A model generated the notes under the pieces. It saw only the letters and a list, made by a program, of their open reading frames with translations, had not been told where the DNA came from and did not search any database. A stretch of 34,751 nt of DNA from an uncultured Verrucomicrobiota bacterium (GTDB lineage Bacteria > Verrucomicrobiota > Verrucomicrobiia > Opitutales > Intestinicryptomonadaceae). The stretch spans positions 1-34,751 of the forward strand of contig CASEFZ010000050.1 of the NCBI GenBank assembly GCA_949287395.1. The letters are read 5' to 3'. The position numbers were made by a program, and so were the translations under genes. Shown here in pieces: positions 25,401 to 33,758 of the stretch. Numbering within the stretch: position 1 is the first letter of the stretch; the number at the start of each line of letters is the position of its first letter.

Positions 25401-27977
25401 CTATTCGCCCTTCGCAACCGGCTTCGGCGCTGGCGCTGGCGACGGCAAAGGAACCTTCGGCTGGTTGGATTGAAGCTGCAACACGTCTCCCATGATGCGC
25501 AAAGCCTCCCTCAACTGAACGTCGAAATCGGGTATTTCCTCGTCCGAATCGTCCACAAGAGACGCCCCGGATTTCTTGGACGACCTCTTTGACTTCGACG
25601 CCTTTTTAGACTTTGATTCGGCAGCTTTTTCCTGTTTGCCACCCGCTTCAGCGGCAAGTTTGTCGCCATTTTGCTGTTTTGCGCCGTCTTTAATGCCGGA
25701 TTGGGAAGCTGTTTCCGAACCAGTTTTAAGTTCGCTTCCATCGGAGCTTGCCTCCTTTTTCTTTTCCTCGGCCTCGGCCTTCTCAAGCTCCTCGCGGGCG
25801 CTATCCAAAAGAATTTCCTCCTTGGCAAAATTGAGCTTGGCCAGTTCTTTCTGCTTTTGCTTCATTTTTTCGGCAAAAGCTTCGTCGTCTTTAAGCTCGG
25901 CCTCGCGCTCCTTGAGGTTTATGCTCCAATCCTTTTTTTCCTGGAGCTTCTTAAACCTGTCTATGCGCTCATTCCAAACTTTGAATTCCTCAAGATTGGC
26001 GCGGCGCTGTTGCGAATTGCGCGTCAACTCGGCCATAAGTTTTTCGGCTTCGCCCTTTGGAAATCCGTACCCGTAAAGTTCTTCTATGGAATCAGGCGTT
26101 ATGCTATCCCACTTAAGCGCGTAGTCCTTATACTGCTCGCCTATCTCCATATAGTCGTATACCGACGGAAGCACTATGTCAGAATGCACACCCTTTACCT
26201 GGATGGACTCGCCGTTGGGTGCATACCACTTCTGCACCGTCACCTTAGCAGCCGACTTCTGCTCGGGATCAAAATTGTTCAGGTTGTAAACAGCCTGTAC
26301 GGTACCTTTGCCGTGGGTCGCCATATCGCCAACTATTATGGCCCTTTTATGGTCCTGCAAGGCTCCGGCCACAATCTCGGTGGCCGACGCCGAAAGACGG
26401 CTTACCAATATCATCAGCGGGCCGTCCCAGGCAATTTTCTCGTTTTCGTCGCGCAACTGGGAAACCCTGCCCGAGGCGTCGCGCACTTGGACAACGGGGC
26501 CCGTCTTTATAAACAAACCTGCCAAATCAACGGCCTCGTTTAGGAAGCCTCCGCCATTGCGCCTTAGGTCCAATATTATCCCCTTAACACCGCGCGCCTT
26601 AAGCTTCCCTATCAGTTCTTCCACGTCTCTGGTTGTGCTAAACCCTATTTTTCCGCTTGAATTTGCTCCAACGCCGTCGCCGTAAAATGCCGGCAAATCT
26701 ATCACGCCTACCGGAACCGTTTTGTCGCCCACCGGAACCGTGTAAATGTCGGCTTTGGCAAGCTTGGTGGTCAACTTGATCTCCTTGCGCACCAACACTA
26801 CAAGCTTCTGCGCGGAGGGATTCGACGCCGGCTGTATAAGCAGCCTTACCTTGCTCCCTTCGGGGCCGCGTATCATGTGCACAATCTTCCTCAACTTCAT
26901 TCCAACCGTATCCACTATTTCTCCGGTCTCCTGCCCCACCCCAACTATTTTATCTCCGGGTTTAAGCTGCCCGCATTCTTCCGCCGGTCCACCCACCATA
27001 AGCTCATTTATGACGCAGTAGCCGTCCTTATCCTGCAAAACCGCACCTATCCCAATAAGAGCGTTTCTCACGGAAATATCAAACTCCTCCAAAAAGTACT
27101 CGGACAAAAATGACGAATGCGGGTCGTATAAGTTTGAAAGCGTGTTCAAATATATTTCCTGAATTTCTATAGAATCGCTCTTCTTGTAGTTTTCTATGAT
27201 TCTTTCGTAGCGCGACAACACTTCCTCCTCGGCCTTGGCAAGTTTCTCCTCAAAAGTTTTTGGCGCGCTTTTTTCAAGTTTTTCAACCTCCGCCTCCCGG
27301 GCGTTTTCATCTGCCAATGTTTCGCCGGCGGAAACGCCCTTCCCGGAAGATTTGCCCTCAGATTTTTTCTTCGGAGGAACAGTAGCCTTGAGAGGATCCT
27401 CCTCGTCCAGCGAAGCCGCCGAAGAATCCTCGTCGTTATAGCCAAGTATCTGGTTTATTATGTCGTACTTTAAGCGCTGATTCCACAATGCGTTGGCTTC
27501 CTCCCAATCTTTGGGCCAATTTTCCTTGCTTCTGTCGGGCCGGAAAGTTTCCTTTGCAGAAAAATCAAATGGCTGCTTCATGCGCTTTTTTATCCAATCA
27601 AGGCGCTCTTGGGCGCGCTCTAAAAAGCGCTCGTATATGGTAAAGGCCGGCAGCAATGTGCCCTGCCGCAAAGTTATGTCTATCGACGGGGCAAACAGGT
27701 CCTGAAAATACTGGACGTCAGCAGCAGTAAAGAACAGCTTAAAGAAGTCTATGTTTTGCATGTATAGGCGTATAAACTCCCTTACGTCCAAATCCGTCAC
27801 GGCCGTTCTTTGGTAATGCGCGCGCTCGAGGCAAAATACCATGTAGCGCGTTTCGTTGCGCATTTTGCTGCTCGTTTGAAGCGTGTCGATTCCGCCGCCG
27901 GAAGCCCACAGAGACGCACACGCAACGCCAACCACAAAAAAAGCCAACAATTTAAAATACTTTTTCAGTCCATTCAT
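25401..27977 (-). CDS. Tail-specific (Prc/CtpA, S41) periplasmic protease
   Basis: The 858-residue protease degrades or trims periplasmic and envelope proteins from their C-termini. Order: signal peptide (MNGLKKYFKLLAFFVVGVACASLWA), N-terminal helical domain (about 35-160), an interruption rich in Lys, Glu and Ser (about 180-245), PDZ domain (GGPAEECGQLKPGDKIVGVG, about 315-390), S41 protease domain, then a Prc-type C-terminal domain with a long Lys/Glu/Ser-rich tail. The catalytic serine is S531 in SRLSASATEI and the lysine is K557 in ATHGKGTVQ, as in the Prc Ser-Lys dyad. GGAGGAG sits five bases before ATG 27977, which settles the start; an ATG 13 codons upstream is less likely. It follows the rhomboid gene by 76 bases. 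Confidence 0.93.
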   Translation of the reverse strand: MNGLKKYFKLLAFFVVGVACASLWASGGGIDTLQTSSKMRNETRYMVFCLERAHYQRTAVTDLDVREFIRLYMQNIDFFKLFFTAADVQYFQDLFAPSIDITLRQGTLLPAFTIYERFLERAQERLDWIKKRMKQPFDFSAKETFRPDRSKENWPKDWEEANALWNQRLKYDIINQILGYNDEDSSAASLDEEDPLKATVPPKKKSEGKSSGKGVSAGETLADENAREAEVEKLEKSAPKTFEEKLAKAEEEVLSRYERIIENYKKSDSIEIQEIYLNTLSNLYDPHSSFLSEYFLEEFDISVRNALIGIGAVLQDKDGYCVINELMVGGPAEECGQLKPGDKIVGVGQETGEIVDTVGMKLRKIVHMIRGPEGSKVRLLIQPASNPSAQKLVVLVRKEIKLTTKLAKADIYTVPVGDKTVPVGVIDLPAFYGDGVGANSSGKIGFSTTRDVEELIGKLKARGVKGIILDLRRNGGGFLNEAVDLAGLFIKTGPVVQVRDASGRVSQLRDENEKIAWDGPLMILVSRLSASATEIVAGALQDHKRAIIVGDMATHGKGTVQAVYNLNNFDPEQKSAAKVTVQKWYAPNGESIQVKGVHSDIVLPSVYDYMEIGEQYKDYALKWDSITPDSIEELYGYGFPKGEAEKLMAELTRNSQQRRANLEEFKVWNERIDRFKKLQEKKDWSINLKEREAELKDDEAFAEKMKQKQKELAKLNFAKEEILLDSAREELEKAEAEEKKKEASSDGSELKTGSETASQSGIKDGAKQQNGDKLAAEAGGKQEKAAESKSKKASKSKRSSKKSGASLVDDSDEEIPDFDVQLREALRIMGDVLQLQSNQPKVPLPSPAPAPKPVAKGE

Positions 27978-28053
27978 AAAACTCCTCCATAATAGGCAGC
28001 CGCTTTCCAAACTCAAGCCATTAACCCTTTCCAGAAAGCAGAAATCCAGTTTT

Positions 28054-29004
28054 CTATTTTGAGGCGTCGCGCGCCCTTCTTAAAAAATCCCTTTCCTCCT
28101 CGGTCAAAGAGGAAAACCCCCTCTCGTTTATTTTGTCCAAAATTTCGTCAACCCGGCGCGACATGGATGGGCCTTCTTCCTTCCCGCCTGAAACTCCGCG
28201 GCCGTCTCCCCTTATATCAACGCTGAATTTATAGTCGGCCGCCCTCTTTTGCCCGTTTTCCAAATCCGCCGTATGCGCAACTTTAAAGAACTTGCGCATT
28301 TTATCGGCAAATATGCCAACAAGCTTTATCCTACCCGAAAAAGCGCGCGCGGCCAATAATCCAGCTCCCATGCCTCCAAGGTGCGCCGAATATGCCACAA
28401 CACTCCCAGCCCCCCCGAAAGACGACACCAAGCCCAAAACCTCAATCAGCGCCGCTATTTTCAGCATCGTCATTGGCCTCATCGACACCGGCAACACGAA
28501 AAACAGTAAAAATGTAATGGGATAAGGCGGACAAACCGCGCAAAAGCACGCAAAAACCGACATAACCGCCGCCGAAGCCCCCACAAGGCCCTCTCTGTCA
28601 TTCCAAGACAGCGCCAGCCACAACAATCCGCCAAGGAGCGCCCCAAGAAAATACACCGCGCAAAAGCGGCGCGTCCCTATCATTTTTTCAAGCGGCGTCC
28701 CGATGAAGAACAGGCCCAGCATATTTGCAAATATGTGGAAAAAATCTGCATGCAGGAAAGAATACGTAAGAAGAGTCCACACCTTCCCAGACAACAGCGC
28801 CGGCACCGACAATTCAAACATGCCAAAAAACGCGCCATATCCGAATACGGAATCAAAAACTATCTCCAGCGCAAAACATATCGCGTTTATCAATATAAGC
28901 ACCTTCACCGCACCCAAAACCCTCAACTGGGAAAATACGCCGCCCGCGTCGGAGCGCGCATATCCCCCACGGTTCCTCATGTAGTCTCTATCGTAAAGCG
29001 ACAT
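28054..29004 (-). CDS. Rhomboid-family intramembrane serine protease
   Basis: The 316-residue membrane protein has six predicted helices. The catalytic serine is S144 in VGASAAVMS and the partner histidine is H208 in AYSAHLGGMGAG. The HADFFHIFANMLGLFFIG stretch (about 85-102) is the typical rhomboid HxxxHxxxN region. A cytoplasmic tail (about 225-316) ends in DEILDKINERGFSSLTEEERDFL, a helix pair common on rhomboids of this type. Rhomboids cleave membrane proteins within the bilayer; the substrate is unknown. A perfect 22-base palindrome lies upstream of its start. It precedes the Prc-type protease, so two envelope proteases may share a transcript. Confidence 0.93.
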   Translation of the reverse strand: MSLYDRDYMRNRGGYARSDAGGVFSQLRVLGAVKVLILINAICFALEIVFDSVFGYGAFFGMFELSVPALLSGKVWTLLTYSFLHADFFHIFANMLGLFFIGTPLEKMIGTRRFCAVYFLGALLGGLLWLALSWNDREGLVGASAAVMSVFACFCAVCPPYPITFLLFFVLPVSMRPMTMLKIAALIEVLGLVSSFGGAGSVVAYSAHLGGMGAGLLAARAFSGRIKLVGIFADKMRKFFKVAHTADLENGQKRAADYKFSVDIRGDGRGVSGGKEEGPSMSRRVDEILDKINERGFSSLTEEERDFLRRARDASK

Positions 29005-29026
29005 CTTCTATTCAAAAGTCCAAGCC

Positions 29027-29048
29027 TTCCCGAATTTATATTCGGGAA
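29027..29048. repeat. Perfect inverted repeat upstream of the rhomboid gene
   Basis: TTCCCGAAT-ttat-ATTCGGGAA, nine-base arms and a four-base loop, lies 23-44 bases before the rhomboid ATG. No T-run follows on either strand, so it is not a normal terminator. It contains a TATAAA box on the minus strand and may be an operator or a leader hairpin. Confidence 0.6.
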
Positions 29049-29104
29049 TGCGCAACCAAACTATTTGACAAACAAAACCCCATTTTGCTCAAAAATTTGT
29101 CCTT

Positions 29105-29863
29105 TTAATCGGAAAAAATCTCCGCCGTCTTAAAATTAGCCCCCCTTTCAAGCAGCGACAATATGGCCAAATTTGCCAAATTTAGGCCGAATGTCCCCGT
29201 CACAGTGGGAGTACTTGCCAACTTAGGCTTCCCCGTTCCTCCCTCAAGCTCAAAATGAGAACTTTCCGCAGGGGACTCGTCCGAATAGACACATTCAATG
29301 CTTCCCCTTTTTATTCCCGCAATTTTAAGCTGCCTTCTAAGCTGGGCCGCCAATGGGCATCCGCTTGTCCCGAACAAATCCGCAACTTTTACCTTCAGCG
29401 GATCTCTTCTCCTTGCCGCCCCCATACTTGAGACCACCGCCACCGGCGCCTTCGCGCAACATTCAAGCAGGCAAGCCTTTGAGCGCAGCGTGTCTATCGC
29501 ATCAACAACAACGTCCGCGCCCCATTCCAATATTTTTCCAACTGAATCCGCATCTATAAATCCGTCCCAAAGCTCCACATTTGAGGCCGGGTTTATATCC
29601 AAAATTCTCGATTTCACAACATCGGTTTTTTTCATTCCAAGGGTGCTTTCAAGCGCGCAAAGCTGCCTGTTCACATTCGACAATTCCACCCTGTCAAAAT
29701 CTACAAGAAGGAAATTTCCTATTCCAACCCTTGCCAGCGCCTCCGCCGCAAACGAGCCTACCGCCCCAAGTCCGCACACTGCAACCCTCGCCGACTGGAA
29801 CACCCGCCCGGCATCCGCCCCGTACAAAATATCGCTTCTATCGAACCTTTCCCTCACTTGCAT
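29105..29863 (-). CDS. tcdA: tRNA threonylcarbamoyladenosine dehydratase (TcdA/YgdL-type, ThiF fold)
   Basis: The enzyme cyclises t6A at position 37 of ANN-decoding tRNAs to ct6A using ATP. The 252 residues match TcdA. The ThiF/E1-like nucleotide-binding glycine loop is GLGAVG at 31-36; acidic residues VDFD lie near 54-57 and the NVNRQ signature at 63-67. DAIDT near 117 and the start RFDRSDILYG are also typical of TcdA. There is no ThiS- or MoaD-like partner gene nearby, which favours TcdA over sulphur-carrier E1 enzymes. It starts three bases after the tatD-like stop and ends the ribB-to-tcdA operon; the rhomboid gene is 100 bases further. Confidence 0.88.
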   Translation of the reverse strand: MQVRERFDRSDILYGADAGRVFQSARVAVCGLGAVGSFAAEALARVGIGNFLLVDFDRVELSNVNRQLCALESTLGMKKTDVVKSRILDINPASNVELWDGFIDADSVGKILEWGADVVVDAIDTLRSKACLLECCAKAPVAVVSSMGAARRRDPLKVKVADLFGTSGCPLAAQLRRQLKIAGIKRGSIECVYSDESPAESSHFELEGGTGKPKLASTPTVTGTFGLNLANLAILSLLERGANFKTAEIFSD

Positions 29864-29866
29864 TCC

Positions 29867-30616
29867 TCAAACAATCTCCAACCCAAAAAACCTCGCATAG
29901 TTTTCGCAAACGGTTCTTAAAATTTCAGGTTCCCGCACGCCCCTTAGCTCCCCGAGTTTCGAGAGAGTCTCAAGAACAATCTGTTCCGAAGGCGCAGAGT
30001 CGCTCTCCACCAACAGCCTGTCTGCCGGGGCGCAGCAGGCGGCTTCCTGTCCCCTTTTGCAAGACAGCTCTCTCAACCCGAAAGAAAAATACCCCCCCAG
30101 CTTCGCGAATCTTTCAACCATTTCTTTTGAACAGCGCGCCGCATGCAGCATAAAGTTTTTTCCTACTTTTTTTGCGGCGTCTTTTGCGCGCCAGATTTCA
30201 AGCATCTCGAGGGTTTTCCCAAACGCCCCAACGCAATGCACTATCACCGGTTTGCCAAACTTGTCGGCAATTTCAAGCTGCGCCTGGAAAACGTTTTTTT
30301 GAATATCCATAGCCACCCGATCCTTCAGCGACACATCAAGCCCGGCTTCGCCCACCGCAGCCGCACTGCGCGCCAGACCCTCCAACTCGCGCAACCGCCT
30401 CTCAAGATCCGCATGGAAGTTGCACGATTGCGCAGACAATCCAGACCCCTCCAAATCCGGATGTATCCCGAAAGCCTTCTCTACCGGAAAAGCATCGAAC
30501 TTTCTTAAAGCCTCCCATTTTCCGCAAAAGCAGGCATCGGCGCAAAGCCGGACCCCGTTCGCCGCGGCCGCCGAAAATTCCGCATGGCAATGCGCGTCTG
30601 TCGGGCATACCCGCAT
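29867..30616 (-). CDS. TatD-family metal-dependent hydrolase
   Basis: The 249-residue amidohydrolase-fold protein shows the metal-binding motifs of the TatD family in order: DAHCH at 7-11, VGEAGLD near 88-94, VHCVG with H127, H158, and VESDS at 203-207 with D206. Family members are Mg-dependent 3' exonucleases or deoxyribonucleases; others of this fold act on D-aminoacyl-tRNA or are uncharacterised. The sequence is rather diverged (only FGIHPDLEG where FGIHPHDAG is usual). Three-base gaps on both sides, to aroB and tcdA, place it firmly in the operon. Confidence 0.88.
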   Translation of the reverse strand: MRVCPTDAHCHAEFSAAAANGVRLCADACFCGKWEALRKFDAFPVEKAFGIHPDLEGSGLSAQSCNFHADLERRLRELEGLARSAAAVGEAGLDVSLKDRVAMDIQKNVFQAQLEIADKFGKPVIVHCVGAFGKTLEMLEIWRAKDAAKKVGKNFMLHAARCSKEMVERFAKLGGYFSFGLRELSCKRGQEAACCAPADRLLVESDSAPSEQIVLETLSKLGELRGVREPEILRTVCENYARFFGLEIV

Positions 30617-30619
30617 CGC

Positions 30620-31699
30620 TCAAGCAAAACTTTTAAGAAAATCCAGCACCTCGGCCGAATCGACCGGCTGAGTCTTAGCCTTTCCTATTTCGTCCATCAG
30701 CACAAATCTAAGAGACCCCGAAACCGCCTTCTTGTCGCGCTGCATTGCCTCCAGCAGGGCCTCCGCCGCTATGGGCCTTCTGAGCGATACCGGCAGCGAA
30801 TACCTCAGCAAAAGCTCCCTTATGCGCTCCGCATCCGATATTTTTAGGCCGCACATGCGCACCGAAAATTCGGCCGCCATAACCATGCCAATCGCCACGG
30901 CCTCGCCGTGCAGATAGGTTCCGTATCCGGCACATTTTTCTATTGCATGGCCGAATGTATGCCCCAAATTTAAAAGGCTGCGCCCGCCGTTCGGCGAATT
31001 TTCGCGCTCGTCACCGGAAACCACGCCGGCCTTCAACGCGCAGCACCTGCCGACGGCCTCCGCCATGCGGGGATGGCGCGGGTTCAGAGGCTCCTCAAGT
31101 GCATACATCATCTCGAAAAACTCCCTGTCGGCCAACAGCCCGTATTTTATCACCTCCGCCATTCCCGCGGCAAATTCGTTTTTTGGAAGGGTGTCTAAAA
31201 ACTCCATGTCGGCAAACACCGCGCGAGGCTGGTGAAACGCCCCCACAAGGTTCTTTCCCTCGTCTATATTTATGCCGGTCTTTCCTCCCACCGAACTGTC
31301 CACCATGGCCAAGAGTGTAGTGGGAACTTGGTAAAAATCTATTCCCCTCATGTACACCGCCGCCGCAAAGCCAACCAGATCGCCTATAACGCCGCCGCCT
31401 ACCGCAAACACCGCGCTTTTTCTATCCAAGCCCATTCCGGCAAAACGCGAGCACAAATCCTCAAGCTCGCCAAATGTCTTGCTCTTTTCGGTTCCGTCTT
31501 TTTCCATTCTGTCGCTTGGAGCGCCAAGCCTGGAAAGTTTCTCCGCGTGCAGGCGCGCAACCTTCGCGTCCGAAACCACCGCCGTCTTTATCTTTGAGCA
31601 AGACAGCCCTGCGCTCTCGCCGACCGCCAACTCAAACGCCCCACGCCCTATGTGAATCGAGTACGAACGCTCTCCCAGCAAAACTCTTTCCTCTATCAT
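30620..31699 (-). CDS. aroB: 3-dehydroquinate synthase
   Basis: AroB closes DAHP to 3-dehydroquinate, the second step of the shikimate pathway, with NAD and a divalent metal. The 359 residues match. The NAD-binding loop is GGGVIGDL near 101-108, and PTTLLAMVDSSVGGKTGIN near 126-144 is the family signature. The metal ligands are E182 (AEVIKYG), H247 (NLGHTFGH) and H264 (LHGEAVA). The start MIEERVLLGERSY (ATG 31699) has GGGAGG at good spacing; the frame open to 31801 overlaps ftsY and is not used. It follows ftsY by 10 bases and precedes the tatD-like gene by three. Confidence 0.97.
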   Translation of the reverse strand: MIEERVLLGERSYSIHIGRGAFELAVGESAGLSCSKIKTAVVSDAKVARLHAEKLSRLGAPSDRMEKDGTEKSKTFGELEDLCSRFAGMGLDRKSAVFAVGGGVIGDLVGFAAAVYMRGIDFYQVPTTLLAMVDSSVGGKTGINIDEGKNLVGAFHQPRAVFADMEFLDTLPKNEFAAGMAEVIKYGLLADREFFEMMYALEEPLNPRHPRMAEAVGRCCALKAGVVSGDERENSPNGGRSLLNLGHTFGHAIEKCAGYGTYLHGEAVAIGMVMAAEFSVRMCGLKISDAERIRELLLRYSLPVSLRRPIAAEALLEAMQRDKKAVSGSLRFVLMDEIGKAKTQPVDSAEVLDFLKSFA

Positions 31700-31709
31700 C
31701 GAAACCTCC

Positions 31710-32636
31710 CTACTCGTTTTTTTCCAGTCCGAAAACCCCCTCCGCATACGCCGCAGAATCGAATTTTTGCAAATCCTGCGCCTTTTCGCCAAGCCCCACA
31801 TAGGCTATCGGAAGCTTCAATTCCCTGTAAATACCGGCAAGCGCACCTCCCTTTGAGGTGCCGTCAAGCTTTGTGACAATCATCGAGGTCAACCCAAAGC
31901 TCTCGTTAAACGCCTTCGCCTGCTCTATGCTGTTAGACCCCAAACTTGCGTCCAAAACTATCACCGAATTGTGCGGGGATGTAGGGTCGTTTTTTGCGAG
32001 CACGCGCCTTATTTTTGCGAGCTCGCCCATCAAATTTTCCTTTGTATGCAGGCGCCCTGCCGTGTCTATTATCAGCCATTTTGCGCCGCGCGCCTTCGCC
32101 GCCTGCCACGCGTCCCACGCTGCAGCCGCGCTGTCCGCGCCCTGGCGGCTCTCCACTATGTCCACCCCAAGCTTTTTCGCCCAAACGCTTATTTGCTCGT
32201 TGGCAGCCGCCCTGAATGTGTCGCACGCGCCAAGCAAAACGCTCTCTCCGCAGTCCATGAACTTCTGGGCGAGCTTCGCGGCGGTCGTGGTCTTTCCAGC
32301 CCCGTTTACGCCGACAAGACACACGACAGTCGGAAGGCCGTCGGGCGCCCTCGCAAATTCGGCTTCGCTGCCGGAAAGTATGTCTTTCAAGACCGCCGCC
32401 CCTATCTCCGCCGCCTCGCGGCCGCGAAGCTCCTTATTGCGGGCATACTCTCGGCGTATCGCCCCTACTATCTGCTCTGTGGTCTCAAGCCCAAAATCCG
32501 CCCCGTACAGGGTCTCCTCTATGGACTCAATGTCCGCGTCGCTTATCCTTCTGCCGAAGAGCGCGCCCAATCCGCCCAACGCGGCCGCCGCCGTCTTCTT
32601 CAGGCCATCGCGAAATTTCTTAAAAACGGAAAACAT
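31710..32636 (-). CDS. ftsY: Signal recognition particle receptor FtsY
   Basis: FtsY is the membrane-associated GTPase that docks SRP-ribosome complexes for co-translational insertion. The 308 residues comprise the N and G domains only, lacking the long acidic A domain of the E. coli protein; the basic N-terminus (MFSVFKKFRDGLKKT) may bind membrane. The P-loop GVNGAGKTTT is at 109-118, DTFRAAANEQ near 139, DTAGRLHTKENL near 195 and TKLDGTSKGG near 260, all SRP-GTPase signatures. It follows nusB by 12 bases and is followed by aroB after 10. Confidence 0.97.
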   Translation of the reverse strand: MFSVFKKFRDGLKKTAAAALGGLGALFGRRISDADIESIEETLYGADFGLETTEQIVGAIRREYARNKELRGREAAEIGAAVLKDILSGSEAEFARAPDGLPTVVCLVGVNGAGKTTTAAKLAQKFMDCGESVLLGACDTFRAAANEQISVWAKKLGVDIVESRQGADSAAAAWDAWQAAKARGAKWLIIDTAGRLHTKENLMGELAKIRRVLAKNDPTSPHNSVIVLDASLGSNSIEQAKAFNESFGLTSMIVTKLDGTSKGGALAGIYRELKLPIAYVGLGEKAQDLQKFDSAAYAEGVFGLEKNE

Positions 32637-32648
32637 TCCAGCCGTCCC

Positions 32649-33104
32649 CTACTTCGACGCCGAGCGCAACGGCCTGTTAAGCTTCTCCTTTATATTGTCC
32701 AAAACCCCGTTTATAAACCTGCGGGAATCCGCACCCGCGTAAATCTTAGACAAATCTATGGCCTCGTTTATCGAAACAATGGGCGGTATGTCTGTCCTGA
32801 AGAGCAACTCAAAAACCGCCAGCCTCAATATTGCCAAATCCACGCGCGCAATTCTGTCCATTGTCCAATTCTTCGCGCTTTTGGATATCGCAGCGTCTAT
32901 ATCCGCAGAATTGGCCAGAAAGCCGGCTACAAGCTCCTCGGCAAAGGCGTAGTATTCGCGCGGATGCTCCAGCCCGGACAGAAATTCCGCAATGGCGGCG
33001 TTGGAATCGTCGCGCTTGTTCATGTCCAACATGTACAGAATCTGCATTGCCGCCGCGCGGTTCTCCCGGCGGTTCGAGTATTTTTGATTCTCTTTGTCCT
33101 GCAT
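32649..33104 (-). CDS. nusB: Transcription antitermination protein NusB
   Basis: NusB pairs with NusE (S10) on boxA of rRNA leaders to prevent early termination. The 151-residue protein has the RRENRAAAMQILYMLDM start, the central DRIARVDLAILRLAVFELLF helix and the INEAIDLSKIYAGADSRRFINGVLDNI C-terminal signature. It lies six bases after ribH and 12 before ftsY. The ribH-nusB pairing is found in many bacteria. Confidence 0.95.
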   Translation of the reverse strand: MQDKENQKYSNRRENRAAAMQILYMLDMNKRDDSNAAIAEFLSGLEHPREYYAFAEELVAGFLANSADIDAAISKSAKNWTMDRIARVDLAILRLAVFELLFRTDIPPIVSINEAIDLSKIYAGADSRRFINGVLDNIKEKLNRPLRSASK

Positions 33105-33110
33105 AGAAAT

Positions 33111-33758
33111 TTAACCCTTTCTCGGCTTTCTCGACCTCTTGGCTACGCGTTTTTTCTGCACTCCCTTTTCGTATATTTCGTCCTCCGGCAAAAGAACAAC
33201 ATCGTCGTCGCCATCCAAAAACTCGGCAACGCCTTCGCCAAAATCTTCGTCAAAAAAATCCCCGTTGTCCACGGAGTCCAAATACTCCGAAAAAACGTCC
33301 TCCGCCACATGGGCCATGTCCAGCGCCGATTCCCCAAACTCCACTCCGCGCCTTATCTTTCCCGTTGTGCGCGCCTCCGCCTGGGACCTGTCGTTGGTCA
33401 CAATTATCCCGTTTATTATCGGAACGCCGCTTTTAACCGCGGCATGCTGCAAGGCCACCGCAGTGCTGTTGCCTATAATTTCATGGTGGGGCGTCTGACC
33501 CTTTATAACCACGCCCAGCGCCACAACGGCGTCGTAATTGCCGGTGGAGGCCAAAAGCGAGGCCATTGCCGGTATCTCCGTCGCGCCCGGAACGCGCACA
33601 ACCCTGGTGTTTGCTCGCGCAACCCCCCCGTCGGAAAACACTTTCAACACATCATCCAAAAGCGCATCAACCAACTCTCCGTTGAAGCGCGACGCCACAA
33701 CCGCAAACGCGTATCCGCTTCCGTCTTTCGATAAATTCTTAGCCTTGTCAAAACTCAT
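33111..33758 (-). CDS. ribH: 6,7-dimethyl-8-ribityllumazine synthase with charged C-terminal tail
   Basis: RibH condenses the ribityl-aminouracil with dihydroxybutanone phosphate to make lumazine, the direct precursor of riboflavin. Visible motifs: VVASRFNGELVDALLDD near 20-36, VPGATEIP near 56-63, ALGVVIKGQTPHHE with catalytic-type H91, and PIINGIIVTNDRSQAEAR. The family core ends near residue 157. A tail of about 55 residues follows, acidic first (161-188) and then strongly basic, ending in KKRVAKRSRKPRKG. The start MSFDKAKNLS overlaps the ribB(A) stop as ATGA (33758-33755), so the two are translationally coupled. The frame open to 33950 is inside ribB(A) and is not used. Confidence 0.93.
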   Translation of the reverse strand: MSFDKAKNLSKDGSGYAFAVVASRFNGELVDALLDDVLKVFSDGGVARANTRVVRVPGATEIPAMASLLASTGNYDAVVALGVVIKGQTPHHEIIGNSTAVALQHAAVKSGVPIINGIIVTNDRSQAEARTTGKIRRGVEFGESALDMAHVAEDVFSEYLDSVDNGDFFDEDFGEGVAEFLDGDDDVVLLPEDEIYEKGVQKKRVAKRSRKPRKG

